Assembly: GCA_041674705.1 (NCBI GenBank)
Contig: JBAYVF010000001.1
Span: 1-64,000 of the forward strand
Direction: 5' to 3'
DNA length: 64,000 bases
From: Aquincolibacterium sp041674705
GTDB lineage: Bacteria > Omnitrophota > Omnitrophia > Omnitrophales > Aquincolibacteriaceae
Part shown: piece after piece, positions 1 through 7,722 of the stretch
How the letters are laid out: each line of letters starts with the position of its first letter
How positions within the stretch are numbered: position 1 is the first letter of the stretch
The notes under the pieces: generated by a model
Seen by the model: only the letters and a program-made list of their open reading frames with translations
Told to the model about the DNA's origin: nothing
The model's database searches: none
Translations under genes and position numbers: made by a program

Positions 1-60
1 GGTAACTGAAGTCAGACCGTAACCGCAGTGTCCCTGGTTCGATCCCAGGCGGGGGAGCCA
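1..60 (+). tRNA. 3' part of a tRNA, cut by the window edge
   Basis: The last part of a tRNA is visible. A T-arm with stem CCTGG/CCAGG and loop TTCGATC lies at 33-49, followed by the 3' acceptor strand, a G discriminator and an encoded CCA ending at 60. The anticodon arm cannot be placed cleanly in what remains, so no isotype is given. The terminator at 65-102 follows directly. Confidence 0.7.
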
Positions 61-64
61 TATC

Positions 65-102
65 AAAAAAGCCGATGTCCTTTAAAGGATGTCGGCTTTT
101 TT
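65..102 (+). terminator. Rho-independent terminator after the tRNA
   Basis: The arms GCCGATGTCC and GGATGTCGGC form a 10-bp stem with two G-U pairs and a TTTAAA loop. An A-run precedes the stem and a T-run follows it. From 103 to 289 no gene is seen. Confidence 0.85.
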
Positions 103-289
103 ATTAATAGGGCTTGTTTCCCTCTAGAACATCAGAACGCACCGAGGTGGTTTTAGGAGGCTGGAAGGTTCTAGAGGGGATCGATTTCTCTTTAGTTTAT
201 GGAAAAAACAAGCAAGTAATTTCACTTTACATGCCCCCCCAAAGGTCTAGCATAACGGCGCAGGGTTTAGTGGGAGAAAGGGGGGGGCT

Positions 290-397
290 ATGCAAGACTC
301 AAGCCGCCCGGTATCCGCTGTAAGAATGCTTGTTGTTGATGACGACCCCGATTTCGCGAGGATTTTTAAATATCCTCGCGGGCCAAGGGGGCGCTGA
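290..397 (+). pseudogene. Truncated response-regulator receiver remnant
   Basis: A 35-codon frame starting at ATG 290 after a GGGAGAAAGG-like ribosome site reads into a receiver N-terminus, with the acidic cluster VVDDDPDF and then ARIFK. It then loses homology and stops at TGA 395-397. The kinase ATG follows immediately at 398. A normal receiver is about 120 residues and needs the phospho-acceptor Asp and Lys, which are absent, so it cannot work as a regulator. The loss of homology coincides with a perfect 9-bp inverted repeat (355-363 and 372-380), suggesting a palindrome-associated deletion. It may now serve only as a leader ORF for translational coupling to the kinase; that is inference. 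Confidence 0.65.
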
Positions 398-2239
398 ATG
401 GAAGCCGGTAAGATCCTTAGAAAACTTCGAGGGGGAGGGTCGCCTTTTTTTGCTGTAGCCGCTACAACGCTCATCGCCCTCCTGGCAAGCATTGGCTGCC
501 TCTCTTCCAGCTATTTTATCATTTTCCAGAATCTCTTTTACATTCCCATTATCATTGCCTGCGTCTATTACACGAAGCGCGGACTTGTATTCTCCCTGGT
601 TATTTCCGGCCTCTATTTTTCCCTCATTCTGGCCTTCACGCATGAATCAACAATACTCCTGGAAGCTTCTGTTAGAAGTTTGATCTTCGCACTCGTTGCC
701 GGCATCGTCACTCTCTTGTCTGTGGCTCGAGGACGGACTGAAGAAGAACTGGAAAAGAACAGAGAGCTTTTGTTTGAAATGACGTCGCAGATTCCCGGTG
801 TTGTTTATCAGTTTTATGCCAGGCCGAACGGCGAAAAAGGGATTTATTATGTAAGTGAAGGAGCGGAACGGATCTTTGGCCTTCCGGCTGCTCCGGAGGA
901 TTTTTTTGATCGTTTCGTTTCGAGGATTGTTCCCGGACACAGGGAAAGTTTCTTAAGATCCATTGATGAAGCGGTCCGGGAAATGCGCGAATTTAAATAC
1001 GAGGGAATATTCGAAAGGCTTTCCGGGGGGAAGGTCTGGTTTTCCGCGCATTCAACTCCCTTTCGTCGCTCGAATGAAATTGTTTTTAACGGGATCATCA
1101 TGGATATTACCGAGCGCAAGCGGGCGGAGGAGCTGCTTTGGGAAAGCGAGAATCGATATCGAAATATCTTTGCATCGTCTCGTGATGCCATTATGACGAT
1201 CGAACCGCCATCCTGGAAATTTACTTCCGGGAACCCGGCCACTCTGGGAATGTTCAAGGCAAAGGACGAGGAGGAGTTTTTGGTCTGCGATCCCTGGAAA
1301 TTATCTCCGGAGCTTCAGCCGGACGGCAGACCCTCGAGTGAGAAGGCCAAGGAGATGATCGGAAAGGCCGTGCGTGAAGGCTCTCATTTTTTTGAATGGG
1401 TCCACAAGCGGGTGAATGGCGAGATTTTTTTTGCGGAAGTGTTGCTGTCGAGAATCGACCTGGGCGGAAAAGTATTCCTGCAGGCAGTGGTCAGGGATAT
1501 TACCGAGCGCAAGGCAACCGAGAGGGAGATCCGGCGCGCAGAACTGCTCAAACATTCCTCGGAGATCAAATCAAAATTTACCTTGATGGTCTCTCACGAG
1601 CTTCGGAGTCCGCTCGCGGTCATCAAGGAGGCCCTGAGCGTTGTTTTGGATGAGATGGCAGGAAATATAAGTGACGAGCAAAAAAAAATTTTAGGAATGG
1701 CGAAAACAAACGCCGATCGATTGGGCCGTTTGATCAATAACGTTTTGGATTTTCAGAAGATCGAGTCCGGAAAAATGGAGTATGACATGGCGGATCATGA
1801 TATCCGCGAGGTAATTCAGGAGGCCTCGGAGAGTCTGAGGGTTTTGGCGGTTCAAAAGGGTTTGAATTTCAGGGTGGAGTCCGGGGACCTTTTACCCAAG
1901 GTGAAATTTGACCGGGATAAGTTCATCCAGGTGGTGACCAACCTGGCCGGCAACGCCATAAAATTTACCGAAAAAGGAGGTGTGACGGTCAGCCTTCATC
2001 GGGAACATAACGAGATCCATGTGCAGATCCGGGATACCGGGCCGGGCATCAAGGCCGAAGATATTCCCCGGCTCTTTCAGCCCTTTGAGCAGCTTGATCA
2101 AGAAGGGGGCAGGGTCAAAGGCGGGACGGGTCTGGGCCTGGCGATTTCCAGAGAAATCATTCTTGCGCACCACGGGAAAATTTGGGCCGAATCCCAGTTG
2201 GGCTCAGGGACCGTTCTTCACTTCACCTTGCCTCTCTGA
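398..2239 (+). CDS. Membrane-anchored PAS-PAS sensor histidine kinase
   Basis: The 613-residue protein has about four hydrophobic segments in residues 17-110, a first PAS domain at about 122-240 ending in MDITERK, and a second PAS at about 250-372 ending in VRDITERK. A HisKA domain follows with the phospho-accepting His at about 400 (SHELRSPL). The C-terminal HATPase has an N box (NLAGNA, about 515-520), G1 (DTGPGI, about 546) and G2 (GGTGLGL, about 575). It should autophosphorylate and pass phosphate to a regulator, but the adjacent upstream receiver is only a remnant, so its partner must lie elsewhere. The second PAS closely resembles the PAS of the sensor at 13735-15207, with SRDA, SGNPAT, QPDG and AKEMIG in common, indicating a duplicated module. 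The ligand is unknown. Confidence 0.93.
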   Translation: MEAGKILRKLRGGGSPFFAVAATTLIALLASIGCLSSSYFIIFQNLFYIPIIIACVYYTKRGLVFSLVISGLYFSLILAFTHESTILLEASVRSLIFALVAGIVTLLSVARGRTEEELEKNRELLFEMTSQIPGVVYQFYARPNGEKGIYYVSEGAERIFGLPAAPEDFFDRFVSRIVPGHRESFLRSIDEAVREMREFKYEGIFERLSGGKVWFSAHSTPFRRSNEIVFNGIIMDITERKRAEELLWESENRYRNIFASSRDAIMTIEPPSWKFTSGNPATLGMFKAKDEEEFLVCDPWKLSPELQPDGRPSSEKAKEMIGKAVREGSHFFEWVHKRVNGEIFFAEVLLSRIDLGGKVFLQAVVRDITERKATEREIRRAELLKHSSEIKSKFTLMVSHELRSPLAVIKEALSVVLDEMAGNISDEQKKILGMAKTNADRLGRLINNVLDFQKIESGKMEYDMADHDIREVIQEASESLRVLAVQKGLNFRVESGDLLPKVKFDRDKFIQVVTNLAGNAIKFTEKGGVTVSLHREHNEIHVQIRDTGPGIKAEDIPRLFQPFEQLDQEGGRVKGGTGLGLAISREIILAHHGKIWAESQLGSGTVLHFTLPL

Positions 2240-2307
2240 AGCAGAGGCCGGGAAGTCTTGAGAGTGGTTGAAATGAGCTGTCAGCGGATCCTGTCTTAAG
2301 CAAAAAC

Positions 2308-3594
2308 TCAGGTGAGTTTGAGCCTTTTAACGGTCACATAAGTTACCGCGAAGATCCCCGCCTCGATCACAATGGTCGCGATCGCTGCTCCCACATAAGA
2401 AAAAGAAACGATCAAAAGAAAGATCAGGGGCAGGCCGATCATGGCCATCATCACGTGAATCCTCGAATAAAGCTGTGTCTTTCCGCAGACCAAGAGGAAC
2501 TGGACGCGGAACGCGTTCGCGCTGATGAAAAGCACGGCAACGAGGAGAAGCCGGAAAGAGAGAACGGTTTTCGGATAATCCCCGCCAAAGATCGTCCGGA
2601 TGATCGGATGCGCGAAAACAAAAATAAGCGGCAGGAAGATAAGCGAGATATTGATCGTGATCAGCTGGATCCGTTGCATGAAATCGTAAGCCCGCGCCTT
2701 GCTTTTGTGGAAGATCTTGCTCAGGCGAGGGAAAAGCGCCTGGGAAAAAGAGGCGAGCGGGAAAGTCTGGCAGAGGCCCGCGAGTTTTTCGGCGATGGAG
2801 TAAAATCCCGTGGTCGCGTTATTGGTGAGAAGACCGACCGCAAAGATGCGGGTGGTGGTGTAGGCGTTGATCGCGACGATCGAGATGAAGATGTCCCAGC
2901 CTGCCGTGAGCTGTCCGCGCAAACTCGTGTAGCCGGGGAACCGGAACAAGACCCCCAGTTTTTTAAAGGCGATGTATTGCCCCCAAAGTCCGGTGATCAG
3001 ACTCACACACGAAGTGATGAGCGGGACCATGAGATAATCGCGCGGGCCGCGGACAAAAAATAAAATAAAGATCACAGTAAGGATCCCGCCCGCGATATTG
3101 AGATCCGCGATATATTTCATTTTTTCCGTACCCTGAAAGAACCAGACCGGGAAAAGCGTGTTCCCGAGCACCGCGCCAAAGCTTAGCGCGTAAACCATCC
3201 AGTCGCTCCTGAATTTCGGAATAAAATAAACCGCGCAGCTGAGGAGCGCAAGGCTGACGAGCGCCAAGGCGATTTTCATCATCATGACTGACGAAAAAAC
3301 CTTGCTGACCTCCGCGTGATCGTGCTGGCAAAGGGAAATTTCTTTGGTGGCGGAGATACTGAACCCGTAATCGGTCAGGATCATGAAATACTGGACGAAG
3401 GCTTGCGCGAAAGCGATCAGGCCGAATTTCTCCGGGCCGATCACCCGGAAAAGATAGGGAAGGATCAGGACCGGAAGGACATAGGTGATCGCCTGCAGGA
3501 CTGAAAGCGAGGCGAAATTGTGGAGTACGGTCTTCCGCTCGTGAGGTTTGGCCAGGCCATAAGTTTTTTTGATCTGACGGATCAGGGAATGCAT
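2308..3594 (-). CDS. Polysaccharide flippase (Wzx/MATE-like oligosaccharide transporter)
   Basis: This hydrophobic protein of about 428 residues has some 12 predicted membrane spans and the N-terminal pattern of the polysaccharide biosynthesis (Wzx) family: an early conserved helix with LPYLFRVIGPEKFGLIAFAQ and then a DYGFS motif. Family members flip lipid-linked oligosaccharides across the inner membrane for O-antigen or exopolysaccharide synthesis. ATG 3594 is preferred over the TTG two codons upstream because GGAGA lies seven bases before it. No glycosyltransferase cluster is adjacent, so the substrate cannot be inferred. Confidence 0.88.
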   Translation of the reverse strand: MHSLIRQIKKTYGLAKPHERKTVLHNFASLSVLQAITYVLPVLILPYLFRVIGPEKFGLIAFAQAFVQYFMILTDYGFSISATKEISLCQHDHAEVSKVFSSVMMMKIALALVSLALLSCAVYFIPKFRSDWMVYALSFGAVLGNTLFPVWFFQGTEKMKYIADLNIAGGILTVIFILFFVRGPRDYLMVPLITSCVSLITGLWGQYIAFKKLGVLFRFPGYTSLRGQLTAGWDIFISIVAINAYTTTRIFAVGLLTNNATTGFYSIAEKLAGLCQTFPLASFSQALFPRLSKIFHKSKARAYDFMQRIQLITINISLIFLPLIFVFAHPIIRTIFGGDYPKTVLSFRLLLVAVLFISANAFRVQFLLVCGKTQLYSRIHVMMAMIGLPLIFLLIVSFSYVGAAIATIVIEAGIFAVTYVTVKRLKLT

Positions 3595-3827
3595 GACCAA
3601 TTCTCCATTTAAAGATTAAGGGTTAATTGGGCTAGTCCTGGCGACCTTACATGAAAACAAAATTGGGGCCAGGGCATGACTTTATTATCGGCCCGCCGCC
3701 CCCGAAACCCAACCCAAAACGCGAGACCACAGACTACAGACCATAGACCGCCGCAAGGTCCTGCTGTTAGTCCGCAGTCTGAAGTCTTGTTATGATAGAA
3801 TTCTTCCCGAGAAAGGAGACCTCGCCC

Positions 3828-3980
3828 ATGAAAACACTTTCTGTTTCCACCTACGCCGCGCTCCGCAAAAGAGTCGGCCTGAACTTTTTTTTTATTTATA
3901 TCGAAGGTAGTTCAGGCCGTCCTGACTACCCGTCAAATTTTAATAATAGTCAGGACGAAGAAACCCCAAGAGGAGCTTGA
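3828..3980 (+). pseudogene. Broken duplicate of the DUF1016_N gene start
   Basis: ATG 3828, behind an AAAGGAGA ribosome site, begins a peptide whose first 17 residues (M-K-T-L-S-VSTYAALRKRVG) match the start of the intact gene at 3982 (VSTYAALRDKV). After residue 17 the similarity ends abruptly at a double-hairpin repeat (3875-3956) and the frame closes at 3978-3980, two bases before the intact gene. It looks like a partial duplication disrupted by, or used as the insertion site of, the palindromic element. The fragment probably has no function. Confidence 0.7.
3875..3956 (+). repeat. Double-hairpin palindromic element (family A)
   Basis: Two adjacent hairpins are visible. CGGCCTGAAC (3875-3884) pairs with GTTCAGGCCG (3910-3919), and GTCCTGACTA (3919-3928) pairs with TAGTCAGGAC (3947-3956). 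The junction GGCCGTCCTGACTACC matches the junctions of the elements at 35263 and 48456 (GGCCGTCCYGRCTRCC), placing all three in one family. Confidence 0.75.
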
Positions 3981-3981
3981 T

Positions 3982-5142
3982 ATGAAGATCCTTCATGTTT
4001 CCACTTATGCGGCGCTTCGGGACAAGGTCCGTGAAACCCTTCTCCTCGGCCAGAGGCAGATCGAAGAAGCCAAAGTCCTCACCTACTGGAGAACCGGGCA
4101 GATTATGGATCAGCACATCCGGGACCACACTCCGGAAGGCAAAGAACGCGCCGCTTACAATACCCATGTGGTGGAAAAACTTGCCGGAGACCTCAAGATC
4201 AGCGACACGGTGCTCTATCGCTGCGTCCGTTTTGCGCAGCAGTTCAAGAAAGTGGCCGCGCGGCCACTTTCCTGGGCCCATTACCGCGCGCTGATCACGG
4301 TGCCGGATGAAAAAAAGCGTTTGATGCTGGCAGACCGGGCTTCTAAAGGGGGATGGTCTTCGCGTGACCTCGAGATCGAGGTTCGCAACCTTCTTTGGGA
4401 TGAACGAGCCGAAGCCTCGGACGGCAAAGCCCCATCACTCCTTCCCGTGCCTGTCCTGGGTCCTTTTTACACCTACAAAGTCATTACGCCGGAGAGCATC
4501 CATTCCCGCGCCACCGAGCCGCTTCTCGATGTCGGATTTTCCGGGACGAAGAAGCTCGGGCAGTTCCAGTCCGCGCGAGCTGTCAAAGGCTCGGCGGATG
4601 GTACTTGGGACATAGGGCACAAGTGCACTTCAAAGAAATTTCCCGCTGGAACTATTGTCAGCTCTATTAAAGATGCGAAGGGGTATTATTCGCTCCACGC
4701 CCCACGCGCCACGAACCACGTGGCCCGTGGCCCGGGAGACGTGTCCCTGCTTTATACTTACCAAGCCTACGTCACGCGCATCGTGGACGGCGACACGCTC
4801 AAACTCGAGATCGACACCGGCTTTGATGACCAGAAACATGAAACGATCCGGCTCCGGGGCATCGATTGCCCGGAACTTAATAAGGACTCCGCCACAAAGA
4901 AGGCGGATCCGTCCCTGAGTGGAAGAACGATTCAGGGCGGAGAAGGCCAGGCCGCCAAGCGCTTTGTCGAGCGCGAACTTGGCGCTTGCGAGTCCATTAT
5001 CCTGAAATCCACCCAGTCCCAGCGAAAGGAAAAGTGGGGCCGGTATCTCGGCGACATCTTCTATGTGAATAAAGCCGGCCAACAGATCTATCTCAACAAC
5101 CTCCTCCTTGAAAAGGGGTATGCAGTAAGGGTGAGGGAATAG
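3982..5142 (+). CDS. DUF1016_N - staphylococcal nuclease-like (SNase) fusion protein
   Basis: The 386-residue protein starts at ATG 3982 behind AGGAG. Residues about 1-140 match the DUF1016/YhcG N-terminal domain (VSTYAALRDKV, LTYWRTGQI, LSWAHYRAL). Residues about 255-386 are an SNase domain with RIVDGDT, IRLRGIDCPE and KWGRYLGDI, so the Arg and acidic residues expected for Ca-dependent thermonucleases are present. In normal DUF1016 proteins the C-terminal part is a PD-(D/E)XK nuclease; here a different nuclease fold takes that place. No signal peptide is seen, so a cytoplasmic DNA/RNA role is likely. Two stretches look like in-frame palindromic insertions: about residues 238-251 in the linker and about residues 302-320 inside the SNase domain, after GIDCPELN. 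Confidence 0.85.
   Translation: MKILHVSTYAALRDKVRETLLLGQRQIEEAKVLTYWRTGQIMDQHIRDHTPEGKERAAYNTHVVEKLAGDLKISDTVLYRCVRFAQQFKKVAARPLSWAHYRALITVPDEKKRLMLADRASKGGWSSRDLEIEVRNLLWDERAEASDGKAPSLLPVPVLGPFYTYKVITPESIHSRATEPLLDVGFSGTKKLGQFQSARAVKGSADGTWDIGHKCTSKKFPAGTIVSSIKDAKGYYSLHAPRATNHVARGPGDVSLLYTYQAYVTRIVDGDTLKLEIDTGFDDQKHETIRLRGIDCPELNKDSATKKADPSLSGRTIQGGEGQAAKRFVERELGACESIILKSTQSQRKEKWGRYLGDIFYVNKAGQQIYLNNLLLEKGYAVRVRE
4695..4732 (+). repeat. CACG-rich palindromic repeat in the interdomain linker
   Basis: The segment reads CCACGCCCCACGCGCCACG and then CCACGTGGCCCGTGG, encoding HAPRATNHVARG. A related sequence with the same CCACGnACCACG and GTGGCCCGTGGGGCGTG blocks lies between genes at 31994-32076. 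It is therefore an interspersed repeat that has been read through in frame here. Confidence 0.6.
4886..4940 (+). repeat. Possible family A double hairpin inside the SNase domain
   Basis: TCCGCC (4888-4893) pairs with GGCGGA (4902-4907), and CCCTGAGT (4913-4920) pairs with ATTCAGGG (4930-4937) with one G-U pair. The junction CCGTCC resembles the conserved junction of the family A elements. It encodes about 19 extra residues between GIDCPELN and GQAAKRF, which are close together in ordinary SNases. Confidence 0.5.
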
Positions 5143-5449
5143 AATAAAGTGATGTGCCTGTCCTGTCGAAGCGAAGGTGACGATCCCCGGAATTCAAGCA
5201 GCCGATTTCCCCTTTAAATTTTAAAGAGCATCACACTATTAGTCTGATGCTCTGTTAAAACGGCATCAAATTCGCTGCAAACAGCACAGGAGGGGAGGGT
5301 GCAAATTAGCACAGAAGAGATTCTACGCAAAAGCAATACAACTGTAGGTGTCTGCCGATGAAAGTGCCTTTTCAGCTCTTAGAGGTGTATTATCTAATCA
5401 GTCGCAACTTTACCTAATGACTACGCCATGCCATCAATTAGGATACTTA
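5143..5449. other. Intergenic junction into the AT-rich island
   Basis: No gene is seen. A hairpin with 9-bp arms AGAGCATCA/TGATGCTCT lies at 5225-5253 but lacks a clear T-run. Base composition changes from GC-rich upstream to AT-rich downstream in this stretch, marking the left side of the accessory island. Confidence 0.6.
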
Positions 5450-5477
5450 TTGACATGTTGTGCAAATGTTATACAAT
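5450..5477 (+). promoter_or_regulatory. Sigma70-type promoter of the accessory island
   Basis: TTGACA at 5450-5455 and TACAAT at 5472-5477 are separated by 16 bases. The start of transcription would fall at about 5484, just before the iterons at 5487-5536. Confidence 0.65.
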
Positions 5478-5486
5478 GCTCTTTGG

Positions 5487-5536
5487 TTAGACGTAGGTAG
5501 ACACTGGTAGACCTAGGTAGATATAGATAGATGAAA
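5487..5536 (+). repeat. 10-bp direct repeats (iterons) before the HTH gene
   Basis: Five units with exact 10-base periodicity are visible, starting at 5487, 5497, 5507, 5517 and 5527. The core is GTAGACnnnG, decaying to GTAGAT and ATAGAT in the last two. The repeats face one side of the helix just downstream of a promoter and upstream of a gene with an excisionase-type HTH domain, so an autoregulatory binding array is a reasonable inference. Confidence 0.7.
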
Positions 5537-5562
5537 TTGAAAACTAATCAGAAAGAGTAATT

Positions 5563-6597
5563 ATGGATTCTGAAAGCAAAGTGCTTAATGTGAATGAAGC
5601 GTCAGAGTTTCTCAAAATTTCGAGGGCGATGCTTTATAGGCTAATTAAAGACGGCCAGATAAAAACTATAAAAATCGGCGACTTAACCAAGATTGCAATC
5701 GAAGAACTCGAAAGATTTATTAATGCTCAGTCACAGCAACCTGCCATAAAGGTTAAAGGTGTTTGGTCTAGGAGTAATTTAGAAGACGCCCTCCTAGCTG
5801 TTCAAAGAGCAACGGATGAAAAGGTGGGGTTGGTAATTATTGATTTATCTGAGGCTGTTTTTGTTACGCCCACTGGCTTGGCTATGTTGTGTAGCATTAT
5901 AGATCGGACTACTTGGCGTGGAGGAAACGTTCGAATTAAAGATCCTCAGAATGAGGAATTCAAAGTTTTTTTAAAAAGCATCGGTTTTTGGGATTATTTG
6001 CACATTGCTACTTCGCCAGACATTCCCAAGAATATAGAACCAAATGTGCAGTTGAAGCGGCTTCAAAATCTTGATATCGCTTTAACAGGAAAACTAGTGG
6101 AATTCATAGAAAGCTCCATCAGCGTTTCCCCCGGAGTTTCGTATGTTTTAAGCATGGCACATAATGAATTGATTGAAAATGCTATGGTTCACAGCCAGTC
6201 ACGACGAGGATGCCTTGTTTGTGCACAGAGCACACCCAAAAGCAAGCTTCTACGATTGACAGTTCTTGATGAAGGGCAGGGTATCCGTTCCTCTCTGATG
6301 GAATCTTATCCGAAAATCGAAAATGATATCGCTGCCATCAAACTTGCCGTCCAAGAGGGTGTAGGTGCTCGCAAAACAGAAGATAGAGGATTGGGGCTTC
6401 ATGAGATTTTAAAATTCGTAAAAGTGAATGATGGCGAATTGACCATAATTTCTGGGCATGGGAAAGTTATTTTTAAAAGGGAAGAAGTTCTAGAGGAAAA
6501 ATTAAAGACCAATTGGAGCGGAACCATTGTTGAAGTTCGATTAAATCAAGACAAAGAAAGTTTTTATAGGTTGTCTTCCGAAGAAAGGACTTTTTAA
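5563..6597 (+). CDS. Excisionase-type HTH - STAS-like - GHKL ATPase protein
   Basis: The 344-residue protein has three parts. Residues 5-55 are an excisionase/MerR-type HTH (LNVNEASEFLKISRAMLYRLIKDG). Residues about 62-155 resemble a STAS/anti-anti-sigma domain (VIIDLSEAVFVTPTGLAML). Residues about 185-330 are a Bergerat-fold ATPase with N box HNELIENAMVHS, G1 DEGQGI and G2 RGLGL. Joining DNA binding, STAS and an RsbW-like ATPase in one chain suggests a partner-switching regulator or sensor. It has no HisKA domain, so it is not an ordinary histidine kinase. The next gene starts two bases after its stop. Codon use and base composition are much more AT-rich than in the surrounding genes, indicating horizontal transfer. 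Confidence 0.8.
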   Translation: MDSESKVLNVNEASEFLKISRAMLYRLIKDGQIKTIKIGDLTKIAIEELERFINAQSQQPAIKVKGVWSRSNLEDALLAVQRATDEKVGLVIIDLSEAVFVTPTGLAMLCSIIDRTTWRGGNVRIKDPQNEEFKVFLKSIGFWDYLHIATSPDIPKNIEPNVQLKRLQNLDIALTGKLVEFIESSISVSPGVSYVLSMAHNELIENAMVHSQSRRGCLVCAQSTPKSKLLRLTVLDEGQGIRSSLMESYPKIENDIAAIKLAVQEGVGARKTEDRGLGLHEILKFVKVNDGELTIISGHGKVIFKREEVLEEKLKTNWSGTIVEVRLNQDKESFYRLSSEERTF

Positions 6598-6599
6598 TC

Positions 6600-6914
6600 A
6601 TGATTAATATTAACATTAAAGATCACTATGGCAAAGAAATCGGCGGGCGAGAAGCAGGGCAAAGATTAAGACTATTTTTAGAAGATAATTGGTCTAGTAC
6701 GGATAGATTCGAAGTAGATTTCGACCAAAACAAAATAGCATCCATCTCTTTTTTTGATGAGGTATTCGGGAAACTGGTTTTTAAATATGCTCCATCGGAA
6801 TTGAAAACTAAATTAGTTTTAAAAAATATTGACCCACTTGATAAGGAGCTTCTTAATTCGGTGATTAACGATAGAAGCAAGGGGAAAAACAAAACTGACG
6901 AGAATTTAAAATGA
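6600..6914 (+). CDS. STAS-like protein (DUF4325)
   Basis: This 104-residue cytoplasmic protein has the alternating pattern of DUF4325. It starts ININIKDHYGKEIGGREAG, has a central segment FEVDFDQNKIASISFFDEVFG where STAS proteins carry the regulatory loop, and ends in a charged tail. It follows the GHKL protein by two bases and is very probably translated with it. DUF4325 proteins are often found beside HATPase proteins, which fits a kinase/antagonist pair. The phospho-acceptor cannot be assigned, although the ASISFFDE serine is positioned like the STAS switch serine. Confidence 0.72.
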   Translation: MININIKDHYGKEIGGREAGQRLRLFLEDNWSSTDRFEVDFDQNKIASISFFDEVFGKLVFKYAPSELKTKLVLKNIDPLDKELLNSVINDRSKGKNKTDENLK

Positions 6915-6970
6915 GACAGAAGTAGAACCCTCTTGAAGGGTGATATCGTCTGGAATTTTGTATTGTTGAG

Positions 6971-7005
6971 GCGGTTTCCTTTTTGAGAGAGGGAACCGTT
7001 TTTTT
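6971..7005 (+). terminator. Hairpin with T-run between DUF4325 and the HEPN-type gene
   Basis: CGGTTTCC and GGAACCG form an imperfect stem followed by seven T residues. A related AGGAACCGCTTTTTT stretch occurs before the gene at 7723, so this may be a repeated intergenic unit of the island rather than only a terminator. Confidence 0.45.
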
Positions 7006-7021
7006 GTTGGGGATTGAGTTT

Positions 7022-7633
7022 ATGAAAAAACAGCGAAATCGAACGCTAGAACACAAGTTTGTTACCGACCTGAATAGAAAAAAGGGTGAATACTCAAGAG
7101 TAGAAAAACGACTCGTTAAGGAAATTCAAGAAGTTTACCGACTAATATTTTATGGGGTCGATAAGATTAAGGCATCAAAATATCTAATGAATTGGGAGTC
7201 TTCCGCCCTTCTATCAAATGACAGGAATAATCTAATTCGGCTTGGTGTGATTAGCGAGGCAACTAAAATTGAATCATGGATAAACTGGATAGTCATTAAT
7301 AATTTTATTGATGGAAGCTTATATACGTACAGACATAAAAAATACAAATTGTTTGAAAAAAAAGTGCTGGGTAAACTTAACTTAGCTTCAAAAATTGAGC
7401 TAGTACTGAAGATAACAGCAATACCGCCACACATTAAGACGACTCTGAACGAGCTGAGGAAAATACGAAATTGTATGGCGCACGAGCAATTTCCTGGGTT
7501 GGAAACAAGTGATGAGCGAGTTTTGTATCAGAGAAGAAATATATTGGACCTGAATACATTTAAAAATTTTCTGAGGGATTGCGATGTGCTGAATGATTTT
7601 TTAATGGAGAAAGCTACTGGCTTGCGCCCATAG
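7022..7633 (+). CDS. HEPN-type protein of the accessory island
   Basis: The 203-residue, mostly alpha-helical, lysine-rich protein has no signal peptide. Near its end it carries RKIRNCMAHE, which contains the R-x4-H motif of HEPN ribonucleases, and the surrounding helices look like the long HEPN four-helix arrangement. ATG 7022 is chosen because GGGGA precedes it; an in-frame TTG upstream at 6983 lies inside the hairpin. HEPN proteins often act as toxins or defence effectors that cleave RNA, usually beside a sensor or antitoxin. No nucleotidyltransferase (MNT) antitoxin is visible. The function assignment rests on the motif only. Confidence 0.62.
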   Translation: MKKQRNRTLEHKFVTDLNRKKGEYSRVEKRLVKEIQEVYRLIFYGVDKIKASKYLMNWESSALLSNDRNNLIRLGVISEATKIESWINWIVINNFIDGSLYTYRHKKYKLFEKKVLGKLNLASKIELVLKITAIPPHIKTTLNELRKIRNCMAHEQFPGLETSDERVLYQRRNILDLNTFKNFLRDCDVLNDFLMEKATGLRP

Positions 7634-7722
7634 CTGACTTAGAATCGTTAACAATGGTTTGCTTTCGCATTTCTTTTTAAGAGGAACCGCTTTTTTATTT
7701 TAAGATTAATAGGGGAAATTAT

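Noticed and set aside
1..60. Assigning the first RNA as tmRNA or a specific tRNA isotype
   Set aside because: The anticodon arm is not resolvable in the visible part, and the acceptor end does not fit tmRNA.
2455..3063. 202-codon plus-strand frame within the flippase
   Set aside because: Highly charged shadow frame opposite a clear membrane protein.
5487..5536. Short direct repeats considered as a CRISPR array
   Set aside because: Units are 10 bases with no spacers, and no cas genes are near; iterons fit better.
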